Numbered from the stretch's first letter, positions 7,860 to 21,023 are shown. The stretch: 64,000 nt of DNA from Paraburkholderia gardini (GCF_907164575.1 NZ_CAJQYY010000013.1:62001-126000), one strand, 5' to 3'. The notes: generated by a model from the letters alone, not told the origin. Made by a program: numbers and translations.

Positions 7860-10103
7860 TCAGATGTCGAGTGGATCGACTTCGAGGTTCCAGCGCAACA
7901 CGCCCTTGAGCGTGCGAAGCATCGGCTGCCACGCATGTAGCGTCGCCTGGAGTGCGCCGCGCGACGCGCTTTCGATCAACAACTGCGCGCGATGCACATG
8001 CATCACCTTGACGATGGTCAGCGGCACGGCGTCATAGGCGGTCACGCGTCCGGCCGCGGGAATCGTCGATAGCTGCGCGGCGGCCTGCTGCAAAAACGCG
8101 AGCGCCGCTTCGAGCGTGCGGCCTTCGGCGCGCAGCAAAGCCTGATAGACGAACGGCGGCAAATGAGCATCGCGGCGCTCGCCAAGCTGCGACTTCGCGA
8201 AGCCGATGTAATCGTGGCGCGCGAGCGCGTGATACAGCGCGTGACGCGGATAACGCGTCTGCACGAGCACTTCGCCCGGCAGACCGGCGCGGCCCGCGCG
8301 GCCGCTCACCTGCATCAGCTGGGCGAAAAGCCGCTCGCTCGCGCGAAAGTCGTGGGAAAAGAGTGCGGTGTCGGCGTTCACGACGCCCACCAGCGAGACG
8401 CGCTGGAAATCGTGTCCCTTCGCGATCATCTGCGTGCCGACCAGAATGTCGACTTCGCCAGCATGCACGTCCGAGAAAAGCGCCTGCGCGCTGCCCTTGC
8501 GGCGCGTGCTGTCGGCGTCGATGCGCAGCACGCGCGCGCCGGGCACGACCTCCGCGAGCGTTTCCTCGACGCGCTGCGTGCCGCGTCCCAGCGGCGCGAT
8601 GTCGACGTTGCCGCAATCCGGACACGCGTGAGGAATGCGCGATTCCCAGCCGCAGTGGTGGCAGCGCATCGCGCGCTCCGGCTTGTGCAGCACGACGTAC
8701 GCGCTACATCGCGGGCAGCCCGCGACCCAGCCGCATGCATCGCACGAAAGCACGGGGGCGTAGCCGCGCCGGTTAAGAAACACGAGGCTTTGCTCGCCGC
8801 GTTCCAGCCGCGATTTCAGCGCCGCGATCAGCGGACCCGATAGCCCGTCGATCGACGCACGTCCGCGCCGGTGCTCTTCCTCGAGATCGATGAGTTTGAT
8901 AGCGGGCAGCACGGCGTCGGCCACCGCGCGGCGCGATAGCGTCAGCCGCGTGTAACGCCCCTGATCCGCCTGCCACCAGCTTTCGAGCGAAGGCGTCGCG
9001 GAGCCGAGCACGACCGGAATGCCGAGCTGCTTCGCGCGATAGATCGCCAGATCGCGCGCCGAATACCGTAGCCCTTCCTGTTGCTTGTAAGCCGGATCGT
9101 GCTCTTCATCGACGACGATGATCGCCAGCTTCGGCAGCGAAGCCAGCACGGCAAGCCGGGTGCCGAGCACGATACGCGCGCGTCCCGCATGGGCCGCGAA
9201 CCAGTGACGCGCCCGCTCGCCTTCGGCAAGCCCGCTGTGCAGCGTGACGATCGCGCCGGCATCGAGCGCCGCGAAGCGCGCGCGAAACGCCGCTTCGAAC
9301 TGCGGCGTGAGATTGATTTCGGGGACGAGAACCAGCGCCTGCGCGTGCGGATCGGCGGTGAGCAATCCGGCCAGCGCCCGCAGATAGACTTCGGTCTTGC
9401 CACTGCCGGTTACGCCGTGCAGCAGGAACGGCGCGAAGCCGGCCGCGTCGCGGATGGCTTCGACGGCGGCGGCCTGTTCGTCGGTGAGCGTCGGCAGCGT
9501 GACCGGTGACGTATCGGCGGGTGGCGCCGCGCGCACGTCGGCGGCTTCGATCACATCCCGCTCGACCCAGCCTTCCGCCAGCCACGCATCCAGCGTCGCG
9601 ACGGCCTTCGGATGCAGTGCGCGCGCATCCGCGGCGGATAGCGAGCCGGCTTCGGCCAGCACCCCGGCGAGACGGCGCAGCGCGCTGGCGCGCGCCGGCA
9701 ACGCGTCGGGCAACGCGTCGCCACCCGCCGGCATCAGACGATAGCGCTCTTCCGGCGCGAGCAGCCGCGCCCAGCGCGTCGCGTCGCGCAGCGCCTGAGG
9801 CAGGCCTGGCAAGGCGACTTCGCCGATTCCACGCTGGTAGTAGTCGGCCGCGAAGTCCGCCAGCTTGAGCCACGCGGCGGAAAGCGGCGGGCACGCCGTG
9901 CACACCGCGTTCACTGCGCGCACCCGGTCGGCAGGCACGTCGCTGCGATCGCTCACTTCGCACACGAGACCAACCGTATCGCGCTTGCCGAATGGCACGC
10001 TCACGAGCATGCCGGGCACCGGCGGCGGCTCGATGTCGCACCGGTAGTCGAAGAGCGTCGGCAGGGGATGATCGAGCGCAACGCGCACAAAAACGTCGCT
10101 CAC
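7860..10103 (-). CDS. priA: primosomal protein N' (replication restart helicase PriA)
   Basis: PriA recognises stalled forks and reloads the replisome through a 3'-5' helicase activity. The N-terminal DNA-binding part opens VSDVFVRVALDHPLPTLFDY. The helicase core has Walker A GVTGSGKTEVYLRAL and the DEEH box VVDEEHDPAYKQQ. It also has GSATPSLES and the C-terminal motif VSGRAGRAGLPGEV. A zinc module of eight cysteines (CDACGW, CPRC, CHHCGW, CPDCG) sits between the helicase lobes. I start at the GTG at 10103, which gives the conserved N terminus; an in-frame TTG lies six codons upstream. Length of 747 residues is normal. A perfect DnaA box lies about 140 bases upstream. Confidence 0.95.
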   Translation of the reverse strand: MSDVFVRVALDHPLPTLFDYRCDIEPPPVPGMLVSVPFGKRDTVGLVCEVSDRSDVPADRVRAVNAVCTACPPLSAAWLKLADFAADYYQRGIGEVALPGLPQALRDATRWARLLAPEERYRLMPAGGDALPDALPARASALRRLAGVLAEAGSLSAADARALHPKAVATLDAWLAEGWVERDVIEAADVRAAPPADTSPVTLPTLTDEQAAAVEAIRDAAGFAPFLLHGVTGSGKTEVYLRALAGLLTADPHAQALVLVPEINLTPQFEAAFRARFAALDAGAIVTLHSGLAEGERARHWFAAHAGRARIVLGTRLAVLASLPKLAIIVVDEEHDPAYKQQEGLRYSARDLAIYRAKQLGIPVVLGSATPSLESWWQADQGRYTRLTLSRRAVADAVLPAIKLIDLEEEHRRGRASIDGLSGPLIAALKSRLERGEQSLVFLNRRGYAPVLSCDACGWVAGCPRCSAYVVLHKPERAMRCHHCGWESRIPHACPDCGNVDIAPLGRGTQRVEETLAEVVPGARVLRIDADSTRRKGSAQALFSDVHAGEVDILVGTQMIAKGHDFQRVSLVGVVNADTALFSHDFRASERLFAQLMQVSGRAGRAGLPGEVLVQTRYPRHALYHALARHDYIGFAKSQLGERRDAHLPPFVYQALLRAEGRTLEAALAFLQQAAAQLSTIPAAGRVTAYDAVPLTIVKVMHVHRAQLLIESASRGALQATLHAWQPMLRTLKGVLRWNLEVDPLDI

Positions 10104-10552
10104 CCTGCGCTCACCCTGCAAAGCGGGTCAAATCGGATCAGGCGATCAGTCGAGGCGAAAGCGTCGAAGTTAAAGTAAAACCTCACTTTCAACGCCAAGC
10201 TTTGGATTCTGCTGAAGAATTGCAATCGGTCCGCCGGGCCTGTGGATAACTTTGTTGAGAACTCTGTTATAGCGGCTCGAAAATGGCGCCCCGCCGTCGT
10301 TCCGCGGGCTACCGCACATATCTCGAATACTGACTGAAACCCTTGCCAGTCAAGGCGCAGATCAAACTCGCACACAACTTGCGGGCCCGAAACAGCGACG
10401 CAACCCTCTACTGCGCCGCAGCGAGACAAATGTGCATAAGTCAAGTCTTGACAATTGCGAGATGGCCGCACGACGGCCTCGTTGACGCATCGCGACCCTT
10501 ATGTCGAGAGCCCACTTCATCGCACCGCAACAAAATTTTCACACTCCTGGCG
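10104..10552. other. priA-hemE intergenic region
   Basis: About 450 bases without a convincing gene. It is more AT-rich than its neighbours between 10160 and 10270 and should hold the priA promoter. It contains one perfect DnaA box (10241-10249). A minus-strand frame from 10471 into priA has poor codon use and no ribosome binding site, so I do not call it. Confidence 0.5.
10241..10249 (-). promoter_or_regulatory. DnaA box (TTATCCACA)
   Basis: TGTGGATAA on the plus strand is a perfect match, on the minus strand, to the DnaA 9-mer. It stands alone, about 140 bases upstream of priA. It could be a titration or regulatory site, or chance. Confidence 0.4.
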
Positions 10553-11650
10553 TCACGCCGGGACGCTGCCAGCGCGAATCGCGCGGCTGTGCCGGTGCAC
10601 TTCGTCGACGAGTTCGGCGACATGTTCCGGCGGCGTGAATTGCGAGATGCCGTGGCCCAGATTGAAGACGTGGCCCGGATGGTTGCCGAAGCTGTCGAGC
10701 ACGGCGCGCGCCTCGATCCGGATCGCCGAAGGCGACGCGAACAGCACCGAAGGATCGATATTGCCCTGCAGCGCCACCTTGCTGCCGACGCGCTCGCGCG
10801 CCTTCGACAGATTCACGGTCCAGTCGAGTCCGACCGCATCGACGCCCGTCGCGGCGATCTCGTCGAGCCACAGGCCGCCGCCCTTCGTGAACGTGATGAC
10901 CGGCACTTTCGCGCCGTCATGCTCGCGCTTGAGCTGGGAGACGACCTGCTGGATGTAGTGCAGCGAGAAACGCTGATAGATGCCGTCGGCAAGCGCGCCG
11001 CCCCACGTATCGAAGATCATCACGGCCTGCGCGCCGGCTTCGATCTGCGCGTTCAGGTACGCCGCGACCGCTTTCGCGTTCACGTCGAGAATGCGGTGCA
11101 TCAGGTCAGGGCGCGCATACAGCATCGATTTCACGGTGCGGAAGTCGGCCGACCCGCCGCCTTCGACCATGTAGCACGCGAGCGTCCACGGGCTGCCCGA
11201 AAAGCCGATCAACGGCACGCGTTGCCGGCCCTGCGCGTCGACCAGCGAGCGGCGGATCTGGCTGACGGCGTCCGTCACGTAGCGCAGCGTGGCGTCGATA
11301 TCCGGCACCGCGAGGCGCGCGACATCGTCTTCCGTGCGCACCGGATGCGCGAACTTCGGGCCTTCGCCCGTCTGGAAGTCGAGGCCGAGACCCATTGCGT
11401 CGGGAATCGTCAGGATGTCGGAGAAGAGAATCGCGGCGTCGAGCGGATAGCGGTCGAGCGGCTGCAACGTGACTTCCGTCGCGTAATCGGGATTCTTCGC
11501 GAGGCCGAGGAAGCTGCCCGCGCGGCTGCGCGTTGCGTTGTATTCCGGCAGGTAGCGACCCGCCTGCCGCATCAGCCAGATCGGCGTGTATTCGGTCGGC
11601 TGGCGCAGGAGCGCGCGCAGGAAAGTGTCGTTCAGAAGAGTATTGACCAC
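10553..11650 (-). CDS. hemE: uroporphyrinogen decarboxylase
   Basis: HemE decarboxylates the four acetate side chains of uroporphyrinogen III to give coproporphyrinogen III in cytosolic haem synthesis. The 365-residue protein carries the two family signatures [15 protein letters not shown], with the substrate-binding Arg, and [16 protein letters not shown]. The conserved LQGNIDP and HVFNLGHGI near the C terminus are also present. I choose the GTG at 11650, which yields an N terminus just before [13 protein letters not shown], the expected opening; an in-frame TTG seven codons earlier is possible. No strong ribosome binding site is seen for either. It lies downstream of nothing obvious and is followed on the same strand by priA after a 450-base gap. 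Confidence 0.95.
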   Translation of the reverse strand: MVNTLLNDTFLRALLRQPTEYTPIWLMRQAGRYLPEYNATRSRAGSFLGLAKNPDYATEVTLQPLDRYPLDAAILFSDILTIPDAMGLGLDFQTGEGPKFAHPVRTEDDVARLAVPDIDATLRYVTDAVSQIRRSLVDAQGRQRVPLIGFSGSPWTLACYMVEGGGSADFRTVKSMLYARPDLMHRILDVNAKAVAAYLNAQIEAGAQAVMIFDTWGGALADGIYQRFSLHYIQQVVSQLKREHDGAKVPVITFTKGGGLWLDEIAATGVDAVGLDWTVNLSKARERVGSKVALQGNIDPSVLFASPSAIRIEARAVLDSFGNHPGHVFNLGHGISQFTPPEHVAELVDEVHRHSRAIRAGSVPA

Positions 11651-11891
11651 GTTGCGGGCGACTGGAGGCAAAGGGCCATTTTACCGGACGCCGCCGCCAG
11701 TATCGCGCTGGATGCAGTGAATAAACGCGCCCGTCTGTTGCGCTCGTGCGCCGGCTTGCGGCCCGGTCGCGGGCGGACTCATCCAGCGCCTCACCCGGCG
11801 ACAGCAACCTTATCAAGCCCGTATTGCCGGGCTATCATCAACGGCCTTACCCGCGTTTAACTTCCAATAACAGACGAACGAAGGAGACTCG

Positions 11892-12710
11892 ATGAATAAA
11901 ATCGCCCTCGCATGGGCCGGCGCGGTGATCTGCGCCGGCGCACTGACCGCCGTGAGCCCGGTGTCCGCGCAAACGAACAGCGCTGCAAGCGTCGCCTCCG
12001 CGCCACAGGGGTCGCGTCTCGACGAAATCGTCGCGCGCGGCACGCTGCGCGCCTGCACGACCGGCGACTACAAGCCGTATTCGTTCTACAAGCCGGACGG
12101 CCAGTTCGAGGGGATCGACATCGACATGGCCGAATCGCTCGCGCACTCGCTCGGCGTGAAGGTGGAATTCGTGAAGACATCGTGGTCGAACCTGATGAAC
12201 GACTTCGTCGCGAAATGCGATGTCGCGATCGGCGGTGTATCGACGACGCTCGACCGGCAAAAACGCGCGTTCTTCACCGAGCCCTACATGATCGACGGCA
12301 AGACGCCGATCGTGCGCTGCGACGACGTCAACAAGTATCAGACCGTCGCGCAGATCGACCAGCCGTCGACGCGCGTGATCGTCAATCCGGGCGGCACAAA
12401 CGAGCGCTTCGCCAAGCAGTTTTTTCCGCACGCGAACATGACCGTCTATCCGGACAACGTGACGGTGTTCAAACAGATCCTGGCCGGCAAGGCCGACGTC
12501 ATGGTCACCGATGCGTCCGAAACCTTGCTGCAGCAAAAGCTCAACCCGGGCTTATGCTCGGTGCATCCGGACAAGCCGTTCCAGTACGGTGAAAAAGCAT
12601 GGATGGTGCCGCGCGGCGACGTTGTGTTCCAGCAGTACGTCGATCAGTGGCTGCATCTGGCGCGCGCGACCGGCGAATACCAGGCCATTCAGGACAAGTG
12701 GCTGAAGTAG
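11892..12710 (+). CDS. periplasmic PheC-like protein (cyclohexadienyl/arogenate dehydratase or amino acid-binding protein)
   Basis: A signal peptide (to about residue 26, ending VSAQ) leads into a type II solute-binding fold of 272 residues. The sequence is close to P. aeruginosa PheC as I remember it: TTGDYKPYSFYKPDG, IDIDMAESLA, QIDQPSTRVIVNPGGTNERF, DNVTVFKQILAGKADVM and a C-terminal YVDQWLHLA. The Glu of the DAxE segment, the proposed acid catalyst of PheC, is kept in TDASETLLQQ. PheC converts prephenate to phenylpyruvate or arogenate to phenylalanine in the periplasm. No ABC permease or ATPase is adjacent, which favours an enzyme over a transporter part. An AAGGAG site precedes the ATG. 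It is one of the few plus-strand genes in the left half. Confidence 0.7.
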   Translation: MNKIALAWAGAVICAGALTAVSPVSAQTNSAASVASAPQGSRLDEIVARGTLRACTTGDYKPYSFYKPDGQFEGIDIDMAESLAHSLGVKVEFVKTSWSNLMNDFVAKCDVAIGGVSTTLDRQKRAFFTEPYMIDGKTPIVRCDDVNKYQTVAQIDQPSTRVIVNPGGTNERFAKQFFPHANMTVYPDNVTVFKQILAGKADVMVTDASETLLQQKLNPGLCSVHPDKPFQYGEKAWMVPRGDVVFQQYVDQWLHLARATGEYQAIQDKWLK

Positions 12711-13190
12711 CTTTCGGCGGCGCCAGCAGCCTGCGACGAAGCGTCTGCTGGCGCCGCATCGCGTGATTGCGAGCGGCGTCCAATGCCGGGAAATCCCCGG
12801 CTCCCAACGCGTGATAAAAAAGCGCAGTATGGTTTATCGAGAACGTTGGCGGCGTTGTCAGGGAACCGGAATTTACTACCGGTAAGCGTAACGTCTAAAA
12901 CAGTTCGGATCGGAAAGTAATCCCGCAGAGCCTTGTCTGACGGGCGTTACAACCTGAAACACTTTGTTACCGCGCCAGCAGACTTATTCGCCCACAATGC
13001 CCTTCAACGGTTTCAACACGGATGTGGCTGGGTGCGTAGTGTGAGCGGATACGATGCACTGTGCCGGTCGGCTTTGCCGAAGCCCTGATAAAGGGGCATC
13101 CCTGCTGGGGCCGTGGTCGGCGTTATATGCGTCGTCCCACCAGGTTCCTTCATTGGTCTCCTCGCGCTAACCCCGTAGCGTGTGGTTTTT
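12711..13190 (+). other. 480-base stretch without ORF, ending in a terminator; possible long 3' UTR or small RNA
   Basis: No reading frame here looks coding on either strand. Several short self-complementary segments are visible between about 13060 and 13190 (for example CGGCTTTGCCG and paired CCCT/AGGGG runs). The stretch ends at a strong plus-strand terminator. It may be the 3' untranslated region of the PheC-like gene or an independent RNA. I could not match it to 6S, SRP RNA, tmRNA or a known riboswitch, and I do not see a clear promoter. Confidence 0.35.
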
Positions 13191-13216
13191 AGCGGGCTCC
13201 AGGCCCGCTTTTTTTT
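13191..13216 (+). terminator. Rho-independent terminator
   Basis: GCGGGC (13192-13197) pairs with GCCCGC (13203-13208) around a five-base loop and is followed by eight T. The T run exists only on the plus strand, so it ends a plus-strand transcript that begins at or after the PheC-like gene. Confidence 0.85.
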
Positions 13217-13347
13217 CGTCTGCTCAAACGTTTGCTCCCGCTTTCTCAGCGGATTTTCGTGGACGTTGCGGCTATCAAGTTGTTCCAGGAACACAATTCC
13301 GGCAAGGCGCCACATATGCTCGCGCGCGACGCCTTGCTGCGTTCAGA

Positions 13348-15078
<1,731 letters not shown>

Positions 15079-15267
15079 GGTGTCTGTCTCCGTGAGCGAC
15101 GCGTCGTGTCGCCCGGTTGAAATGAATTTGAAACCGATTGTGCCACCGGCGTGTGACCGCGCGGCATCAAGTGTTACCCGCAGCTTTGCTGTTGCCGCTT
15201 GCGCCCTTCTACCGCAGGAATCAGCTTGTGATTCTGCTTACCTTTCCGTAAACGTCAAGTGAAGGAT

Positions 15268-15297
15268 AAAAAAAGCAGCCGCGAAGGGCTGCTTTTT
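15268..15297 (-). terminator. terminator of the ATP synthase operon
   Basis: GCAGCC (15275-15280) pairs with GGCTGC (15287-15292). The minus strand continues with seven T and the plus strand with six, so it can act in both directions. It sits about 30 bases after the atpC stop. Confidence 0.88.
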
Positions 15298-15323
15298 TAC
15301 TTCTGCTGCGTGCTGCCTTGCGA

Positions 15324-15749
15324 TCAATGCTGACCGCGCAGCTTGCGCAGACGCTGGATCGCAGCGAGCTGAGCCGTCGCATACGCGAGTTCCGCTTGCG
15401 CGGTAGCGTATTCGAGGTTCGAACCCACGTTCTGCAGCGCCTCTTCAGCACGCTTGCGCGCTTCTTCGGCCTTGGCTTCGTCGAGATCCTTGCCGCGGAT
15501 TGCCGTGTCGGCCAGAACCGTCACTGCGCCCGGCTGGACCTCAAGGATGCCGCCGGCGACGAACACGAACTCTTCTTCGCCGTTTTCCGCCTCGATGCGC
15601 ACCGCACCCGGACGGATCCGCGTGATGAGCGGCGTGTGGCCTGGCAGAATGCCCAGTTCACCCGCTTCGCCCGGTAGCGCGACGAATTTCGCCTGGCCCG
15701 AAAAGATCTGTTCTTCGGCGCTGACGACGTCTACTTTGATAGTTGCCAT
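15324..15749 (-). CDS. atpC: F1Fo ATP synthase epsilon subunit
   Basis: Epsilon is part of the central stalk of F1, couples rotation to the c-ring and inhibits ATP hydrolysis. The 141-residue protein opens with [19 protein letters not shown] and has the beta-sandwich signature [16 protein letters not shown]-terminal helical pair rich in Ala, Glu and Arg follows. It is the last gene of the atp operon, 90 bases after atpD, and is followed by the operon terminator. GC content and codon use match the neighbours. Confidence 0.96.
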   Translation of the reverse strand: MATIKVDVVSAEEQIFSGQAKFVALPGEAGELGILPGHTPLITRIRPGAVRIEAENGEEEFVFVAGGILEVQPGAVTVLADTAIRGKDLDEAKAEEARKRAEEALQNVGSNLEYATAQAELAYATAQLAAIQRLRKLRGQH

Positions 15750-15839
15750 GGTGTCGATTCCTGGTTGAGCGTAATGCGTTCGGCGCGGCTTCTACCCTGA
15801 TACCCGCAAAACCCGCGCCTCGTTGCCTGCACTCAAGCC

Positions 15840-17252
<1,413 letters not shown>

Positions 17253-17332
17253 TCAATTCTTCACTCGCGCAAAGGCGCAGTTTCGATGGGGCTCGCCGCG
17301 AGGCGCTTGCCCGCGTGCCCTGACCATGACGG

Positions 17333-18223
17333 TCAGACCGCAGCAGCGCCACCGACGATTTCCGACAGTTCTTTCGTGATCGCTGCCTGACGGCTCTTGT
17401 TGTACACGAGCTGCAGTTCGTTGATGACCGTCTTCGCATTGTCCGAAGCGGCCTTCATCGCGACCATCCGTGCCGACTGCTCCGATGCCATGTTTTCCGC
17501 GACGGCCTGATAGACCAGCGCTTCGACATAACGCACCAGCAGCTCGTCCACCACTGCCTGCGCGTCCGGCTCATAGATGTAGTCCCACGACGACTTCGGT
17601 GTGGCGCTTTCACCGCTTTCGTCCTTGCGCTCGAAGTCTTCTGCCGACAGCGGCAGCAGTTGCTCGATCACCGGCTCCTGCTTCATCGTGTTGACGAAGC
17701 GCGTGTACGCGAGGTACACCGCCGAAATCTTGCCTTCCGAGTACAGGTCGAGCTGCACCTTCACCGCGCCGATCAGCTTTTCGAGGTGCGGCGTATCGCC
17801 CAGATGGACAACATTCGACACCACGTTCGCGCGCAGACGGTTCAGGAAACCAAGACCCTTGGTACCGATCGCCGTTGCTTCGATCGACTTGCCGGCTGCT
17901 TCCAGCTCCTTGAACTTCTGGAGCGAAGCGCGCAGCACGTTCGTATTCATCCCACCGCACAAGCCCTTGTCGGTCGTGACAAGGATAATGCCCGCCGTCT
18001 TCGCACCGTCGTTCGACACCATGAACGGGTGACGATATTCCGGGTTCGCACGGCTCATGTGCGCAGCGATGTCGCGGACCTTGTCGGCGTACGGGCGAGC
18101 AGCGCGCATGCGCTCCTGAGCGCGGCGCATCTTCGATGCGGCCACCATCTCCATCGCTTTCGTGATCTTGCGCGTGTTTTGCACGCTCTTGATCTTGCCG
18201 CGAATTTCCTTCATTCCAGCCAT
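17333..18223 (-). CDS. atpG: F1Fo ATP synthase gamma subunit
   Basis: Gamma is the rotating central shaft of F1. The 296-residue product starts [20 protein letters not shown] and contains [13 protein letters not shown]. The C-terminal helix ends in the family stretch [21 protein letters not shown] (here with small differences). The ATG at 18223 has AAGGAG just upstream. The frame stays open for 35 more codons upstream, but those translate a tandem DNA repeat and are not conserved gamma sequence, so the short start is right. Confidence 0.97.
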   Translation of the reverse strand: MAGMKEIRGKIKSVQNTRKITKAMEMVAASKMRRAQERMRAARPYADKVRDIAAHMSRANPEYRHPFMVSNDGAKTAGIILVTTDKGLCGGMNTNVLRASLQKFKELEAAGKSIEATAIGTKGLGFLNRLRANVVSNVVHLGDTPHLEKLIGAVKVQLDLYSEGKISAVYLAYTRFVNTMKQEPVIEQLLPLSAEDFERKDESGESATPKSSWDYIYEPDAQAVVDELLVRYVEALVYQAVAENMASEQSARMVAMKAASDNAKTVINELQLVYNKSRQAAITKELSEIVGGAAAV

Positions 18224-18245
18224 TGCTTGCTCCTTGTCGGCCCGA

Positions 18246-18331
18246 GTTACCGCTTTAGCGGTTACTCGGGTCCCATGCAAAGCTTCGGCCCCGGTTAGCG
18301 CTTTAGCGGTTACCCGGGTCCCATGCAAAGC
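18246..18331. repeat. tandem 38-base repeat with hairpins between atpA and atpG
   Basis: Two copies of about 38 bases (18246-18283 and 18294-18331) differ at a few positions and are 48 bases apart. Each contains a GCTTTAGCGGTTA core and ends in GGGTCCCATGCAAAGC. Copy one folds into a near-perfect hairpin with CCCGAGT and ACTCGGG arms. The repeat is in the transcribed spacer of the atp operon and has no T run. It resembles REP-type intergenic elements, possibly affecting message stability or processing. Confidence 0.7.
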
Positions 18332-18410
18332 GATCGAAGCAGCGCGGGTTCAGTTGCCTGCGGCCCGCGCCGCTTCAAGGTCCGTTTATGCCTTGCGGGT
18401 CACTCGCGGA

Positions 18411-19952
18411 TCAGTAAGCGCCGGACTTCTTGAAGTCCTTGAGGGCCGTGTGCAGCAGGCCTTCGTCGTCCTTCGAGAGTTCCTTGGTGTCTTCGATGCG
18501 CTTGATCAGGTCAGCGTGCTTCGACTTCAGGCTGTCGCGCAGGCCTTTTTCGAACGGCAGCACTTGCGCAACTTCCAGATCGTCGAGGTAGCCGTTGTTC
18601 GCTGCGAACAGCGCGACAGCCAGTTCCCACACCTGCAGCGGCTGATACTGCGGCTGCTTCAGCAGTTCCGTCACGCGGCGGCCGCGTTCCAGCTGCTTGC
18701 GGGTTGCTTCGTCGAGGTCCGATGCGAACTGTGCGAATGCCGCGAGTTCACGGTACTGCGCGAGGTCGGTACGGATACCGCCCGACAGCTTCTTCACGAC
18801 CTTCGTCTGAGCCGCACCACCGACGCGCGACACCGACACGCCAGCGTTAATTGCCGGGCGGATACCTGCGTTAAAGAGGTCGGTTTCCAGGAAGATCTGG
18901 CCGTCGGTAATCGAGATCACGTTCGTCGGAACGAATGCGGTCACGTCGCCTGCCTGCGTTTCGATGACCGGCAGCGCCGTCAGCGAACCGCTCTTGCCCT
19001 TCACTTCGCCGTTCGTGAACTTCTCGACGTAGTCTTCCGACACGCGAGCAGCACGTTCCAGCAGACGCGAGTGCAGATAGAACACGTCACCCGGATAAGC
19101 TTCGCGGCCCGGCGGGCGGCGCAGCAGCAGCGAGATCTGACGGTATGCCCATGCCTGCTTGGTCAAATCGTCATACACGATCAGCGCGTCCTGACCGCGG
19201 TCGCGGAAGTATTCGCCCATCGTGCAGCCGGCGTACGGTGCGAGGTACTGCATCGCAGCCGATTCCGAAGCCGACGCGGCCACGACGATCGTGTATTCCA
19301 TCGCGCCGGTTTCTTCGAGCTTGCGCACCACGTTCATGATCGACGAAGCCTTCTGGCCGATCGCGACGTAGATACAGAAGAGGTTCTTGCCCTTCTGGTT
19401 GATGATCGCGTCGACAGCGACTGCAGTCTTGCCGCACTGGCGGTCGCCGATGATCAGCTCACGCTGGCCACGGCCAACCGGCACCATCGCGTCGATCGAC
19501 TTCAGACCGGTCTGGACCGGTTCCGAAACCGACTTACGCCAGATCACGCCCGGAGCAATCTTTTCGATTGCGTCGGTCTTCTTTGCGTTGATCGGGCCCT
19601 TGCCGTCGATCGGGTTGCCGAGTGCGTCGACCACGCGGCCGAGCAGTTCCGGACCCACCGGCACTTCGAGAATGCGACCCGTCGTCTTGACGATGTCGCC
19701 TTCCGAAATGTGTTCGTATTCACCCAGAATCACGGCGCCGACCGAGTCGCGCTCGAGGTTCAGCGCGAGACCGAAGGTGTTGCCCGGGAATTCGAGCATT
19801 TCGCCCTGCATCACTTCCGACAGGCCGTGGATACGCACGATACCGTCGGTCACGGAGATCACGGTGCCCTGGTTGCGAACGTCTGCGCTCGCTTCAAGGC
19901 CCTGGATCCGGCTCTTGATCAGCTCGCTGATCTCAGAGGGATTGAGTTGCAT
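18411..19952 (-). CDS. atpA: F1Fo ATP synthase alpha subunit
   Basis: Alpha forms the non-catalytic nucleotide-binding part of the F1 hexamer. The 513-residue protein begins [17 protein letters not shown]. It has Walker [16 protein letters not shown] and the family signature [17 protein letters not shown]. Length matches the family exactly. It is separated from atpH by about 60 bases and from atpG by a repeat-containing spacer of nearly 190 bases. Confidence 0.98.
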   Translation of the reverse strand: MQLNPSEISELIKSRIQGLEASADVRNQGTVISVTDGIVRIHGLSEVMQGEMLEFPGNTFGLALNLERDSVGAVILGEYEHISEGDIVKTTGRILEVPVGPELLGRVVDALGNPIDGKGPINAKKTDAIEKIAPGVIWRKSVSEPVQTGLKSIDAMVPVGRGQRELIIGDRQCGKTAVAVDAIINQKGKNLFCIYVAIGQKASSIMNVVRKLEETGAMEYTIVVAASASESAAMQYLAPYAGCTMGEYFRDRGQDALIVYDDLTKQAWAYRQISLLLRRPPGREAYPGDVFYLHSRLLERAARVSEDYVEKFTNGEVKGKSGSLTALPVIETQAGDVTAFVPTNVISITDGQIFLETDLFNAGIRPAINAGVSVSRVGGAAQTKVVKKLSGGIRTDLAQYRELAAFAQFASDLDEATRKQLERGRRVTELLKQPQYQPLQVWELAVALFAANNGYLDDLEVAQVLPFEKGLRDSLKSKHADLIKRIEDTKELSKDDEGLLHTALKDFKKSGAY

Positions 19953-20010
19953 TATTCGCTCCTGATAGTCAATTCTGTTGCGTGCCAGCCGCTCAAGCGC
20001 GTTACGCGCT

Positions 20011-20550
20011 TCAGGCCGTCAGAGCCGTCTGCATGCTGGCGAGCCGCGCGCGGACCGAGGTATCGAGCACTTCGTCGCCGACCGTCACGCGCACGCCGCC
20101 AATCAGCGACGCGTCGGTTTCGACCACCGGCTTCAGTTTGCGCTTGAACTTGCGTTCGAGACTTGCGACGAGGTCGTTCAACTGCGCGCCTTCGAGCGGA
20201 AATGCGCTGACGATCAGCACATCGGCCGCCCCTTCACGGGCGTTCTTCAACGCTTCGAACTGCGTGGCGATTTCCGGCAGCAGCGTCAGACGATGATTGT
20301 CGACCAGCATCTGCACCAGATTCTTCGCCTGCGCGTTGTCCTTCAGCGGCGACTTCACCGCGGACAGCAGCAGTTCGCTGACCTGCGCGCGGCTGATTTT
20401 GGGGCTCGTAGCGACCGACAGCACTTCGGGCAGACGCGCAACCTGTGCCAGCTCCTGCACGAGCGTGGACCAGGCCGCGGTGTCATCAGCTTCGGCCACG
20501 CCAAACAGCGCTTCTGCGTACGGGCGGGCGATGGTTGCAAGTTCGGCCAT
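20011..20550 (-). CDS. atpH: F1Fo ATP synthase delta subunit
   Basis: Delta links the peripheral stalk to the top of F1. The 179-residue protein opens [19 protein letters not shown], the standard start, and ends with the beta-rich part containing [20 protein letters not shown], which is the family signature. It begins two bases after the atpF stop, consistent with translational coupling. Confidence 0.96.
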   Translation of the reverse strand: MAELATIARPYAEALFGVAEADDTAAWSTLVQELAQVARLPEVLSVATSPKISRAQVSELLLSAVKSPLKDNAQAKNLVQMLVDNHRLTLLPEIATQFEALKNAREGAADVLIVSAFPLEGAQLNDLVASLERKFKRKLKPVVETDASLIGGVRVTVGDEVLDTSVRARLASMQTALTA

Positions 20551-20552
20551 GA

Positions 20553-21023
20553 TCAGAGCTCGGCTTTCAGTTGATTCAGCAGGTCAGCGTGAGCTGACTG
20601 GTCGACTTCGCGCTTCAGGATCTGTTCGGCGCCCTTCACAGCCAGTGCGGCGACTTCGCCACGCAGTGTTTCACGGGCCTTCACGACTTGCTGTTCAGCG
20701 TCAGCCTTGGCCTGCGCAATGATGCGGGCCGCTTCCGCCTGTGCCTGTGCCTTGATTTCGTCTGCGACTGATACTGCGCGCTTTTCGGCGTCAGCGATAC
20801 GTTGCTGACCATCGTTGCGTGCCTGAGCCAGTTCCTGGTCGACGCGCTTGTGAGCGGCTTCGAGTTCAGCCTTGCCCTTTTCGGCTGCAGACAGACCGTC
20901 GGCAATCTTCTTGGAGCGCTCGTCGAGGGCGTTGACCAGCGGCGGCCACACGAACTTCATCGTGAACCACGCGAGGATCAGGAACACGACCATTTGCGCA
21001 AACAGGGTTGCGTTGAGATTCAC
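20553..21023 (-). CDS. atpF: F1Fo ATP synthase b subunit
   Basis: The b subunit forms the peripheral stalk. The 156-residue protein has one N-terminal membrane helix (about residues 7-26, [19 protein letters not shown]) and then a long charged coiled coil rich in Ala, Glu, Lys and Gln to the end. It lies between atpE and atpH in the usual operon order. Length equals that of the E. coli protein. Confidence 0.96.
   Translation of the reverse strand: MNLNATLFAQMVVFLILAWFTMKFVWPPLVNALDERSKKIADGLSAAEKGKAELEAAHKRVDQELAQARNDGQQRIADAEKRAVSVADEIKAQAQAEAARIIAQAKADAEQQVVKARETLRGEVAALAVKGAEQILKREVDQSAHADLLNQLKAEL

Noticed and set aside
10100-10471. 123-codon minus-strand frame upstream of priA
   Set aside because: Mixed composition and no ribosome binding site; it overlaps the likely priA promoter region.
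12900-13190. 6S RNA, SRP RNA, tmRNA or riboswitch in the PheC downstream region
   Set aside because: None of the characteristic sequence elements of these families could be recognised.
18289-18328. Extended N terminus for AtpG
   Set aside because: The extra 35 residues translate the tandem DNA repeat and the known N terminus begins at the ATG at 18223 with a good ribosome site.
18162-20147. 661-codon plus-strand frame over atpG-atpA
   Set aside because: Antisense of conserved ATP synthase genes; also reads the tandem repeat. No ribosome binding site or recognisable domain.
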